Shown one piece after another: positions 1 to 8,142 of a DNA stretch of 64,000 bases. The stretch's first letter is position 1, and each line of letters opens with the position of its first letter. The notes under the pieces were generated by a model that made no database searches, was not told the origin of the DNA, and saw only the letters and a program-made list of their open reading frames with translations. The position numbers and the translations under genes are program-made. The DNA is from Chitinophagaceae bacterium (GTDB lineage: Bacteria; Bacteroidota; Bacteroidia; Chitinophagales; Chitinophagaceae). The stretch is from positions 868,001 to 932,000 of the forward strand of contig JADJDJ010000002.1 in the NCBI GenBank assembly GCA_016702745.1. Direction: 5' to 3'.

Positions 1-1392
1 GGCCCCATAGGGGAAAGTGGATGTTTTGAGCTCTGTAGCGATATCTTTTACCACGGCTCCCCGGAACGCTTCCGGAATGGTGTTGACCGGACTTTTATTC
101 ATGCTACGGAGTACCCATTCTTCGCCGGTGGACCGGTTCTTCAACCGTAGTGATTTGGTTTGTGTGCTGCCACCCAGTCCTTCAATGGTGAAACCGCCTT
201 TTTCGCGACGCAGGTTGAAAATGCGCATACTTACCGGGGCTGACCATTCTTTCCGGTAATTATTCCCCATGAAATACTTTTTCAATCCTTTCACCGGCAA
301 CAGTTCCTTACTGATCGAAGCGCTGACACTGTCGGGATAAGTGAAATTAGTATCAATGGCGGCTTTGCTGCTGCTGTCAACGAAGGTCGGGTCGAGCTTT
401 GTGAAATTAAAGAGGGGAATGCTGTTGTATTTTTTAACGGAGTCCAGCACAGTGTAAAAAGTGGCGTTGACCGATTTATTGGTAGAGACTTCCATCACCA
501 CAAATCCTTCAGATCTGGAATTAAATAAACTGTTTTTGTTATTGGAAGTCCGGCCCTGTTTGCAGCCACCACCACTGACAATGTAATTATATCCATCTTC
601 CCGGATCAGCTGGAGGTTATGGTCATGTCCTGATACAAACACCACGTTGGGAGAAGATCGACGGACCGCTTCCGTGATCTGATTGATCATATTGGTATAG
701 GTCGGGTGACTGATATCCTGTGGGGTACCAAAAACACTGCGGGCAATAGGATAAATGGACCCCAGCACGGGCATGGGAATGTACAGACTTTTTTTAAGGT
801 CAGTCAGGGGAAACAGGTGTTGCTTCAGGGTAAAAAAACCGCCGTGGATACCGTTGCTTTTAAAGGGGTGGTGACAGGCCAGCAAGACCAGTTTTTTGGC
901 ATTGCGGGCGGCAATATCTGCAATCTGATCCACCAGTTCTTCCTTTGTTTTGCATTTGCAATCCGATTCAATTTCAGGTTTTTCATGTGGATGCAGCCAC
1001 CACTGGCTGTCGAAGAGGATCAGGACCACATCTTTTCCCACCGGTACTTCCACTGGTCCGGGACATCCGTCTTCCGGGAAATACTTTACATTTTTCTTGC
1101 CCAGGAAGTCTACATACAATTGCTGACGGAGGATCGCATTATAACCGCCACGACTGCCGTTTTCCCAATCGTGATTGCCGGGTATCATATATACTTTCGT
1201 GGGGGTACTATCAGCAATGGACACCTGTGAATCGAGCACCGCCCTGGCCTGCGCATAACTTTTATATTGTTCATCGGGAAGGCCGTGCTTGTAGAGGTTG
1301 TCTCCAAGGAAGAGTACAGTGGTTTTACTGTTTGCACCGACCCGGGAACCTGCTACCACCAGTCCTATTATCAGTAAAAAATATTGTTTCAT
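1..1392 (-). CDS. Metallophosphoesterase with start of a kinase-like/Omp85-linked module (partial, runs off window start)
   Basis: The frame is open from an ATG at 1392 to base 1 (464 codons, no stop), so the C-terminus lies outside the window. Residues 1-20 look like a signal peptide. Calcineurin-type phosphoesterase motifs follow: GDN (30-32), GNHDW (72-76), HHPF (174-177) and GHDH (255-258). The usual first metal motif (Asp-x-His/Asp) ahead of GDN is not visible, so the N-terminus looks short for the family. From about residue 371 (KKYFMGNNYRKEW) the protein clearly resembles residues 42-135 of the divergent neighbour at 1733-4294. Inference: the full protein is a phosphoesterase followed by that module and probably an outer-membrane barrel, an architecture common in Bacteroidota. 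Substrate unknown. Confidence 0.85.
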   Translation of the reverse strand, partial: MKQYFLLIIGLVVAGSRVGANSKTTVLFLGDNLYKHGLPDEQYKSYAQARAVLDSQVSIADSTPTKVYMIPGNHDWENGSRGGYNAILRQQLYVDFLGKKNVKYFPEDGCPGPVEVPVGKDVVLILFDSQWWLHPHEKPEIESDCKCKTKEELVDQIADIAARNAKKLVLLACHHPFKSNGIHGGFFTLKQHLFPLTDLKKSLYIPMPVLGSIYPIARSVFGTPQDISHPTYTNMINQITEAVRRSSPNVVFVSGHDHNLQLIREDGYNYIVSGGGCKQGRTSNNKNSLFNSRSEGFVVMEVSTNKSVNATFYTVLDSVKKYNSIPLFNFTKLDPTFVDSSSKAAIDTNFTYPDSVSASISKELLPVKGLKKYFMGNNYRKEWSAPVSMRIFNLRREKGGFTIEGLGGSTQTKSLRLKNRSTGEEWVLRSMNKSPVNTIPEAFRGAVVKDIATELKTSTFPYGA

Positions 1393-1732
1393 CCCGGGTT
1401 ATATCCCGCTGGGTTACCAGCCTGTATTTTTAAAGTTTGGTGGCAAATGGCCTGGCCTTTATGCCTGAAAAATCACAATCCGTATCCTGAAATAACATTT
1501 CCTGGCACTTACGGTTGTATAGCGGGTCAATTTACACAAAAGTTTTTGCTGATAAGCCGGTTATAGAGAAAAAATATAGATTAAATGGAAGAATATCATA
1601 ATGTATTACCGGGTAGCCGTTCAATAATTTACCGAAAAGTTGTAGGCCTGCTTTTGTAATTTTGGATAATTTTAAAAAATCGTATCTTTTCCGATTCAGA
1701 TGATCGCTTAACCTTAACCAAAACCTGCAAAC
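1393..1732. promoter_or_regulatory. Divergent intergenic region
   Basis: About 340 bases between two divergently transcribed, partly homologous genes; no gene is seen in it. A weak Bacteroidota-like promoter for the rightward gene may be TTTG at 1661-1664 followed 18 bases later by TATCTTTT at 1683-1690, which departs from the TAnnTTTG consensus at the last base. In-frame stops lie immediately upstream of the ATG at 1392, so the leftward gene cannot be extended here without an indel. Confidence 0.3.
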
Positions 1733-4294
1733 ATGAGAGTTTTTTTGCTCATTATTTTATCTGCATTATTTCTGGCTCCTGATATTCAGGCCCAGGGTAC
1801 TGCCGGAACAGCCACTGCTGCCGGTGGCAAATTCAGCACCAGCCGCTCAAGAGCTAAATGGATGGGCGCCAATTACCGTAAAGAATGGAATACGCCAATT
1901 ACTGTTCCTGTTCTGAACCTTGCAACTGAACACGGAGGCCTGACCCCTGTAAAAAGAGGGGGTGGTAAACAAACCAAATCTTTAAGACTGGAAGCTCCGG
2001 ATGGCAAACAATACACGATTCGGTCTATAACCAAATTTATTACCAGCAAAACACTGCCGGGCAATTTGCAGAGTGATGCTGCAGCAGATCTCGTGTCAGA
2101 CGGAGTATCCGCTTCCTATCCTTATGCTGCCCTTTCTATGGCGGTACTTTCAGAAGCAGCAGGTGTGCCCCATGGTAATCCCAAAGTGGTATATATCGGT
2201 GATGATCCTAAACTGGGAGAGTATCGTGATGATTTTAAGAACATGATGGTTTTGTATGAAGAGCGTTTTCCTGATTCCGTGAAAAAGGGATATGATACCG
2301 ATGAAGTAGCCGATAAACTGAAGGATGATAATGACAATGCGGTTGACCAACTGGCCATGTTGCGGGTGAGAATCCTGGATATGTTTGTGATGGACCTCGA
2401 TCGTCACGAAGATCAGTGGAACTGGGGTGCCTGGGATAATGGCAAGGGAAAAACATTTTATCCGATTGCCAAAGACAGGGATCAGGCTTTTTATATTAAC
2501 CAGGGTACCCTGCCCGGATTTATCAAAGGTCGCTCACTGGTTCCCCAACTGGAAGGTTTTAAGCCCCAGGCAAAAAGTATTGCCCGTTTCAATTTTGCAG
2601 CCCGTAACCTCGATCGCTTTTTCCTGACCAGCCTTACCGAACAGGACTGGCAAAAAGAAGCCGAAAGCTTTGTAGCCAAAATGACCGACGCAGTTATTGA
2701 AAGGGCGATTGCCCAGCAGCCTGCTGAGATCAGGGATATGAACGGGCCGAAGATTGTACAGACCTTAAAAGACAGGCGCAATTTTATCGTGGCCGATGTG
2801 ATGACCTATTACCGTTTTCTGACAGAAATCGTGAGTGTAACGGGTAGTGATAAAACCGAGCAGTACAAACTGACCCGGAATGATGATGGTTCATTGCTGG
2901 TGGAAGTTTATAAAATCACCAAAGAAGGTGCCGTATCTACCAAAATGTATGAGAGAAAATTTGAGCCACTGCAGACCAAAGAAGTACGTATCTATGGTTT
3001 TGGCGGTGATGATAAATTCACGATCAGCGGCACCAATGATAAAATTAAAGTTCGAATGATTGGCGGAGATGGTGCTGATCAGTTTGAAAATACTTCCAAA
3101 GAAGATGATGTGCTGGTGTACGACAGAACCGATGGTAACAATACACTGACCGGTCCTTTCCGCCGTAAACTGCGGAATGATACCATAGTTAATTCCTTTG
3201 ATCGGCTTTATTATAAATACCCTTTCCAGTCTGTATTTGGTACATTGGGGTATACACCGGATGACGGCGTCTTTATCGGCCCTACTTTTAAGTATATGCG
3301 TCATGGATTCCGCAAATCACCTTATAAATCATCGCACCAGTTCAAAGCACTGTTTGCCTTTTCAACCAAGGCCTTGCGTATCACATATAATAATGAATTC
3401 ATAGGAGTGTTTGGAAGAAGAACGGATCTGACTACAGAAATTGATTACCGTGGCCCGAATAATTTCACCACCAATTTCTTCGGATATGGGATGAATTCAG
3501 TGTATGATGAATCCAAACCGGGCCAGTTCCGCTTCTATCGCGTGCGGTACGATCTGGGTGATATCGCCCTGTTTATCCGTCACCGCTTCTCTGATAAAGT
3601 GACTTTCGCTATTGGTCCTAATTTCCAGTTCTTCCATTATGATTCAACAGATAAATTCAATCAGATCAGAAATGTGGAAGTGAGTCCGCCTGCTGGTCTG
3701 ACCAGTACGGTCAATCAGCGCCAGTCTTATTTTGGTGTGAAAGCAGTATTTACTGTAGATACCAGGGATAATCCGGCAATACCTTCCAAAGGTATTTTCT
3801 GGAATACCAGTTTCCGTTATCTCGCAGGAAACAAGACGAGCTATGACCATATCTCAAATATTAATACAGATTTCAGTTTCTTCCTCCCACTGGCCAAGGA
3901 TTGGCTGGTTTGGGCCAACCGCACCAACTTTGGGGCGAACCTGGTTAAAGGAATGGATTTTGAATTTTACCAGGCACAGTCGCTGGGAAATAATGAAACA
4001 CTTCGTGGTTATCGCCGTGAACGTTTTTCCGGAAAGAGTGCTTTCTCCAACCAGACTGAACTGCGCTGGAAATGGGCTAACCTGAAAACCTACCTTTTCC
4101 CCGCCTCGATCGGTATGTATGCCTTTGTGGATGTTGGAAGGGTTTGGGTGGATAACGATAATGTATCCAAGATGGCAACCGGTTATGGTGGTGGTATCTG
4201 GTTCTCCCCGCTTCGCAAGTTTGTATTGAATGCCGGGGTAGGTGTTTCCAGTGAGGATATGCTGATCTCTGCAGGACTGTTCTTTAAGTTCTGA
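1733..4294 (+). CDS. Kinase-like module fused to Omp85/BamA-type outer-membrane barrel
   Basis: 853 residues with a signal peptide (1-20). Residues 42-370 form a soluble module: glycine-rich stretch GGGKQTKSLRL (76-86), a strand ending in Lys101, then DLDRHEDQW (221-229) and KDRDQAF (247-253). The order and spacing resemble a protein-kinase-like fold: glycine-rich loop, lysine, catalytic DRH loop, metal-binding Asp. This is inference from pattern, not a search. Residues 420-452 carry GGDDKF and GGDGADQF, a linker of RTX-like appearance. From about 495 to the C-terminus there are alternating beta strands, including FTVDTRDNPAIPSKG, typical of Omp85 barrels, ending LFFKF. It is annotated in related genomes as a BamA/TamA-family protein. 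The soluble module is shared with the adjacent phosphoesterase. Confidence 0.85.
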   Translation: MRVFLLIILSALFLAPDIQAQGTAGTATAAGGKFSTSRSRAKWMGANYRKEWNTPITVPVLNLATEHGGLTPVKRGGGKQTKSLRLEAPDGKQYTIRSITKFITSKTLPGNLQSDAAADLVSDGVSASYPYAALSMAVLSEAAGVPHGNPKVVYIGDDPKLGEYRDDFKNMMVLYEERFPDSVKKGYDTDEVADKLKDDNDNAVDQLAMLRVRILDMFVMDLDRHEDQWNWGAWDNGKGKTFYPIAKDRDQAFYINQGTLPGFIKGRSLVPQLEGFKPQAKSIARFNFAARNLDRFFLTSLTEQDWQKEAESFVAKMTDAVIERAIAQQPAEIRDMNGPKIVQTLKDRRNFIVADVMTYYRFLTEIVSVTGSDKTEQYKLTRNDDGSLLVEVYKITKEGAVSTKMYERKFEPLQTKEVRIYGFGGDDKFTISGTNDKIKVRMIGGDGADQFENTSKEDDVLVYDRTDGNNTLTGPFRRKLRNDTIVNSFDRLYYKYPFQSVFGTLGYTPDDGVFIGPTFKYMRHGFRKSPYKSSHQFKALFAFSTKALRITYNNEFIGVFGRRTDLTTEIDYRGPNNFTTNFFGYGMNSVYDESKPGQFRFYRVRYDLGDIALFIRHRFSDKVTFAIGPNFQFFHYDSTDKFNQIRNVEVSPPAGLTSTVNQRQSYFGVKAVFTVDTRDNPAIPSKGIFWNTSFRYLAGNKTSYDHISNINTDFSFFLPLAKDWLVWANRTNFGANLVKGMDFEFYQAQSLGNNETLRGYRRERFSGKSAFSNQTELRWKWANLKTYLFPASIGMYAFVDVGRVWVDNDNVSKMATGYGGGIWFSPLRKFVLNAGVGVSSEDMLISAGLFFKF

Positions 4295-4341
4295 TGATTA
4301 TAAAGCTTCCTTATAGGGAGGCTATATCAAAATACTTTCTT

Positions 4342-4416
4342 TGCCACAAAGGCACGAAGACACGAAGAATTGAAATTCATTTTTCTTTTACTTAGTGTCT
4401 TTGTGCCTTTGTGGCA
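4342..4416. repeat. REP-like long inverted repeat
   Basis: The left arm 4342-4363 and right arm 4395-4416 are inverted repeats of 22 bases with one difference that still allows G-T pairing. The arms read TGCCACAAAGGCAC... and ...GTGCCTTTGTGGCA, a motif I recognise as widely dispersed in Bacteroidota and some other genomes. It lies between two convergent genes and could act as a bidirectional terminator as well as a dispersed repeat. Confidence 0.75.
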
Positions 4417-4446
4417 TTTAAAGCAAAGCTTTTGTCTTTACTTCTT

Positions 4447-6843
4447 TCAGGATTTACCCAGCAACTGATCCGTTGTGGTTTGTGAAAGTTCAACAGCAGT
4501 GGGCTTCGCGGGTTTTTCTTCAAAATTCACATCTACGCGAAGGGCTTTGAGGCCTGAAACACCCTGCAGTTCTTCCAGATCATATTTTTCTATACCCGGT
4601 TTCAGTAAACCCTGGCTTTGCAGGAACTCGATATACTCTGTGTATTCAGCTGCATCCTTTGCCTGTGAATAGACAATGGCAATTTTTCCGGGTTGTGTCA
4701 GTCGTTCATTGGTATCCCTGATCCTGACCTTGTCAATCCTTTTCTTCACAATTTCATAGCGGATATTATATGTGCCGTCCACATCAAATTTTCTTTCTTC
4801 GGTACGGAAGGTAACGGATAACTGCTGACTGTAAGAGAGGATCAGCTGGGTGGTTCTTAGTTTATGACTGACTTCATCTTCCAGCTGGTGAGTTACCCTG
4901 GCGGCTTTGGCCAGCACGGTCAATTGCCACATTTTCATGTTCTGGAGATAGATCTCGTCAAATTTTTTCCGGGGGGCAATGGCCTGTCCTATATAGATAT
5001 TGAACTCCAGTCCGTCTGTTACAAATCTTTCGAAATAATGCGGATATACTTTTTGCGCTGATAATTGTTCTTTATCAATGATCCGGGATAAAGTTTCATT
5101 GATTTTTGTTACACTGGATTCATAATCTTTCCGGTGTTTATAAAGCATTCCGGTTTGCGGATCAAGTGTGGAAAAATAATGGTCGATCTCTGTTTTAAGG
5201 GAATGTTCTGTGGATCGCAGGTGATGGAAAACAGATTGCACCTGTGTCTTCATAAAATCATTGATGCTCATTTCTTCCTCCGATTGCAATACATCGGATG
5301 CCGCCACAATGAACTTATTGATCTTGAATGCCAGTTCCTGCAATAGGGGGAAACTCAGGCTTGAAATCGCTTTGTCAACCACCGCTTTCGCCAGGTTCAG
5401 TTGTTCCAGCACATCGCGCTGAATGGCCTGTGAACGTTCGGTGGAAGAGTTACGGATATCCAGGGCGGCATAGAGCGGCCAAACTTCGTCGAAACAAATC
5501 CGCTTGATTTTACTGTTTTCTTTTTCATGCTGGTGCACGATAAAATCCAGCGCCACTTCTGTGAATTTCCATTCTACTGAGGGCTGAACAGCAGTAAATT
5601 TTTTCTTGATCACTTTATCCACTTCATAATTCAGCTGGTCCAGACTTTTCTCCAGTCCCAGCGTGAAGAGGGGCATCACGGATTCCACTTTGCTGATAAA
5701 GGCAGGTACCAGTTGCCCGGGTTTCTCGGAAGTGATTTCCAGCATCCCGATCAGTTCATGACCCCGTTTAAGCGGACAGATCAGTAAAGAGCGTACAGCT
5801 TCCCGATGGTAATATTGCAGGCATTGAAAATCAGCCAGGGCCTGTTCAGAAATGGTTTCAAAAAGCATTGGTTGGTCACTTTCGCGGAATAAGAGTTTGC
5901 AATAATCACTGATTTCATCTTTTTCGGGGATGGAATGCAGGTGACGGAAAAGGATACTATTGGTGTTATGCAGGTCGGAATAAATATAGTGGCCGTTGAT
6001 CCGGAAGAAAGGGGTTAATCCAATTCCCAGGTCTTTGATCCTGATCAGGCTTTGCACATATTGTTCCAGTTCAATAAAATCATTGGAGCCGTTTCCGAAT
6101 GCATCAAAGTGAAGCAGTTTGTTTTTGATCTCCGTAACAACCGCCTGCTCGGTTACATCATTGATCCGCATCACCACCAGTCCTTCAAATCGGAACTGAT
6201 CAATGGGAATATGGTGCACCAGTTCTTCCAGCTTCAGCATGCGGTTGGTATGCTGGTCCATCAGGGATTTGGGTAATTCAGGTAATTCCCCAACCGGGCT
6301 CACGGTAATAAATCTCCTGTCGAGCCGTAGTTCCATATACCGGTTCAGCCCATTGGCTTCATCCGGATAAGGATACACTGAGTTATAGGTACCCGGCCCT
6401 TTGAGCTGATAGTACTTTTCCAGAATGATATCATAGGCAGCCCTGACCCTTTGATCGGACAGACTTTCTCCAACATGGTTTTCAGGAAGTATAATGTCAT
6501 TGGTGCCTGCTTTGATCAGATTGGCTTTAAAAGCGGGTGACCCGTAAACCGCCAGTCTTTTGAAGGGTACCGATACCCCGTACATAAAGTTGGCCGTGGT
6601 GGGTGGGAATACAGCTGATAATAGTTCTTCAATCAGTTCAGTGTATTTGAATAAGATGGACAGGTCATTGATTGGTTCCAGTAGTTCTGGGTAAGATTCG
6701 AAGGCTTTTACCACTTCTCCATACAATTTCTGCATCCCCGGGTTTCCTTCATTGATATTTCTTTTGAGTGCCTCCACCAATGGGCGAAAGGAAAGCACGC
6801 TGTTAAAAGCAGATTCTTGTAAAAGTGGTAAATGTGGGCGCAT
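4447..6843 (-). CDS. Large cytoplasmic GAF-domain-like protein of unknown function
   Basis: 798 residues with no signal peptide or membrane segment. A GAF-like section is visible around residues 320-425, where alternating hydrophobic strands include AVRSLLICPLKRGHELIGML, the characteristic central GAF sheet. The rest is helical and charged, with an acidic, proline-containing C-terminal tail (EEKPAKPTAVEL). Proteins of this length labelled only as GAF domain-containing occur across the Bacteroidota. No kinase, cyclase or DNA-binding output domain is recognisable, so the signal and output are unknown. It is a single gene converging on the Omp85 gene. Confidence 0.7.
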   Translation of the reverse strand: MRPHLPLLQESAFNSVLSFRPLVEALKRNINEGNPGMQKLYGEVVKAFESYPELLEPINDLSILFKYTELIEELLSAVFPPTTANFMYGVSVPFKRLAVYGSPAFKANLIKAGTNDIILPENHVGESLSDQRVRAAYDIILEKYYQLKGPGTYNSVYPYPDEANGLNRYMELRLDRRFITVSPVGELPELPKSLMDQHTNRMLKLEELVHHIPIDQFRFEGLVVMRINDVTEQAVVTEIKNKLLHFDAFGNGSNDFIELEQYVQSLIRIKDLGIGLTPFFRINGHYIYSDLHNTNSILFRHLHSIPEKDEISDYCKLLFRESDQPMLFETISEQALADFQCLQYYHREAVRSLLICPLKRGHELIGMLEITSEKPGQLVPAFISKVESVMPLFTLGLEKSLDQLNYEVDKVIKKKFTAVQPSVEWKFTEVALDFIVHQHEKENSKIKRICFDEVWPLYAALDIRNSSTERSQAIQRDVLEQLNLAKAVVDKAISSLSFPLLQELAFKINKFIVAASDVLQSEEEMSINDFMKTQVQSVFHHLRSTEHSLKTEIDHYFSTLDPQTGMLYKHRKDYESSVTKINETLSRIIDKEQLSAQKVYPHYFERFVTDGLEFNIYIGQAIAPRKKFDEIYLQNMKMWQLTVLAKAARVTHQLEDEVSHKLRTTQLILSYSQQLSVTFRTEERKFDVDGTYNIRYEIVKKRIDKVRIRDTNERLTQPGKIAIVYSQAKDAAEYTEYIEFLQSQGLLKPGIEKYDLEELQGVSGLKALRVDVNFEEKPAKPTAVELSQTTTDQLLGKS

Positions 6844-6879
6844 AAGGTTCAGGTTTACTGGCTAAGACAAGCTTGGGTA

Positions 6880-6916
6880 AAAATAAAAAATAAAGCCCGG
6901 CTAATGGCAGGACTTT
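6880..6916 (-). terminator. Probable terminator of the outer-membrane barrel gene
   Basis: On the minus strand, downstream of the stop at 6944, an imperfect stem (AAAGTCCTGCC with GCCGGGCTTT around ATTA) is followed by a T-rich run. The pairing has mismatches, so this is moderate evidence. Confidence 0.45.
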
Positions 6917-6943
6917 AAGATGATTTTCGGCAACCGGCTAATC

Positions 6944-7864
6944 TTATCTTCTTCTGGCACCAATCATAAAGCCGATTTTGGCCTGGATGGTAAAATAGGC
7001 GTCCTTGTCCTTTGGATCACCCCGCTGTTCTCCGGATAGGGGTTGTACATCGGAAGGATTGATTTCATTTCGCCTGAAATGCAATTGCTGCGCCAGGGCC
7101 GCCTGGGTGGGGGGCAGGTAATTATAAAAAAGTGCAGGATTGATATAACCGGTACTGACATCATCCAGGTAATCGGTAAACAGTTTGCGATGTACCAGTT
7201 CAATTCTGGCATTCAGGAAATCATTGATTTCATACCGTAGACCCAATCCGCCCAGCAGGTTCAGTTGTTGAAGGGCATAAGGTTTACGATCCGGGTATTC
7301 TGCAAACCCCTGGCCTTCCGTTCTGAGGGGAGCCAGGGAATACCATTGTCCGTTGAGGCCGGCTTCCGGATCAAATGAAAAATAGCCGGCACCAATGATG
7401 GCATAAGGAGATAATCTCGGGGCTTCATTTTCATCATAAGACCGGAAAAAAAGAGGATGCACTTCAAACGCGAGCTGCAATTCTGCAATCTTGCTGCGGA
7501 AACTCAGGTTTCGCTCATACCGGCCCGTGGTAGAGGACGCCACATTTTTGAGAATACTGTCATAGCCGGTTACCTGCCCGATTGTGCCTTCAATCCGGGC
7601 TGCTAAAGCGTATTTGTAAGTGGCGGCAAAATAAAGACCATAAGAGGGTCGGGCCGTTTGCCAGCGGAGGTCTTTGATAAAATCTTTACCGATTCCTTTT
7701 TTCCCTCCCAGATCCGTCAGGGCATTCATGATCCCCCCGCTGAGCCCCAGTTCAAAATTCACATCGCCTTCATAGTACCTGCTGTTATGGTAGTAATACT
7801 GACCTGCGGCCGGTTGATAAAAGGCTAAATAGCAAAGAAGTATTGCTGCCAGGGATCTACGCAT
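6944..7864 (-). CDS. Outer-membrane beta-barrel protein (Bacteroidota family)
   Basis: About 306 residues. I place the start at the ATG at 7864 rather than the GTG one codon upstream. A signal peptide ends near AAG-QYYYH. The mature protein has a glycine-rich first strand (ELGLSGGIMNALTDLGGKKG), many alternating aromatic strands and a C-terminal strand ending FMIGARRR. The layout resembles DUF6089/PorG-like barrels, which include a T9SS-associated outer-membrane protein, but it is longer than PorG and I cannot assign a role. It stands alone, transcribed towards the GAF-like gene. Confidence 0.7.
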   Translation of the reverse strand: MRRSLAAILLCYLAFYQPAAGQYYYHNSRYYEGDVNFELGLSGGIMNALTDLGGKKGIGKDFIKDLRWQTARPSYGLYFAATYKYALAARIEGTIGQVTGYDSILKNVASSTTGRYERNLSFRSKIAELQLAFEVHPLFFRSYDENEAPRLSPYAIIGAGYFSFDPEAGLNGQWYSLAPLRTEGQGFAEYPDRKPYALQQLNLLGGLGLRYEINDFLNARIELVHRKLFTDYLDDVSTGYINPALFYNYLPPTQAALAQQLHFRRNEINPSDVQPLSGEQRGDPKDKDAYFTIQAKIGFMIGARRR

Positions 7865-8142
7865 CACTGATTTGATTTTTGTCTGTTTTATGAACTCAGG
7901 CTTTACAGAGGGGTTGGATCAGGATGGGAAAGGGTAAAAATATTGATTTGTAAAAACCGGCAAGGTTTAAAACACAAAAAATCAATGGTGAAAACACCGA
8001 TTGTGGAAAAGAAGGTAATAAAAGGTCAAATTCAATGACAATGTTCTATTCAACCCTTCGATACCTCAGGGTACACTTAGCTCAATGTGACAGTTCCCTG
8101 GCTATTGAAAACTGGTCTGAAAAGATTTATTTCTGAAACCGG

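Noticed and set aside
706..1230. A 174-residue open frame on the + strand opposite the phosphoesterase
   Set aside because: It is the antisense of a clearly coding minus-strand frame that carries phosphoesterase motifs, and its own sequence shows no family features.
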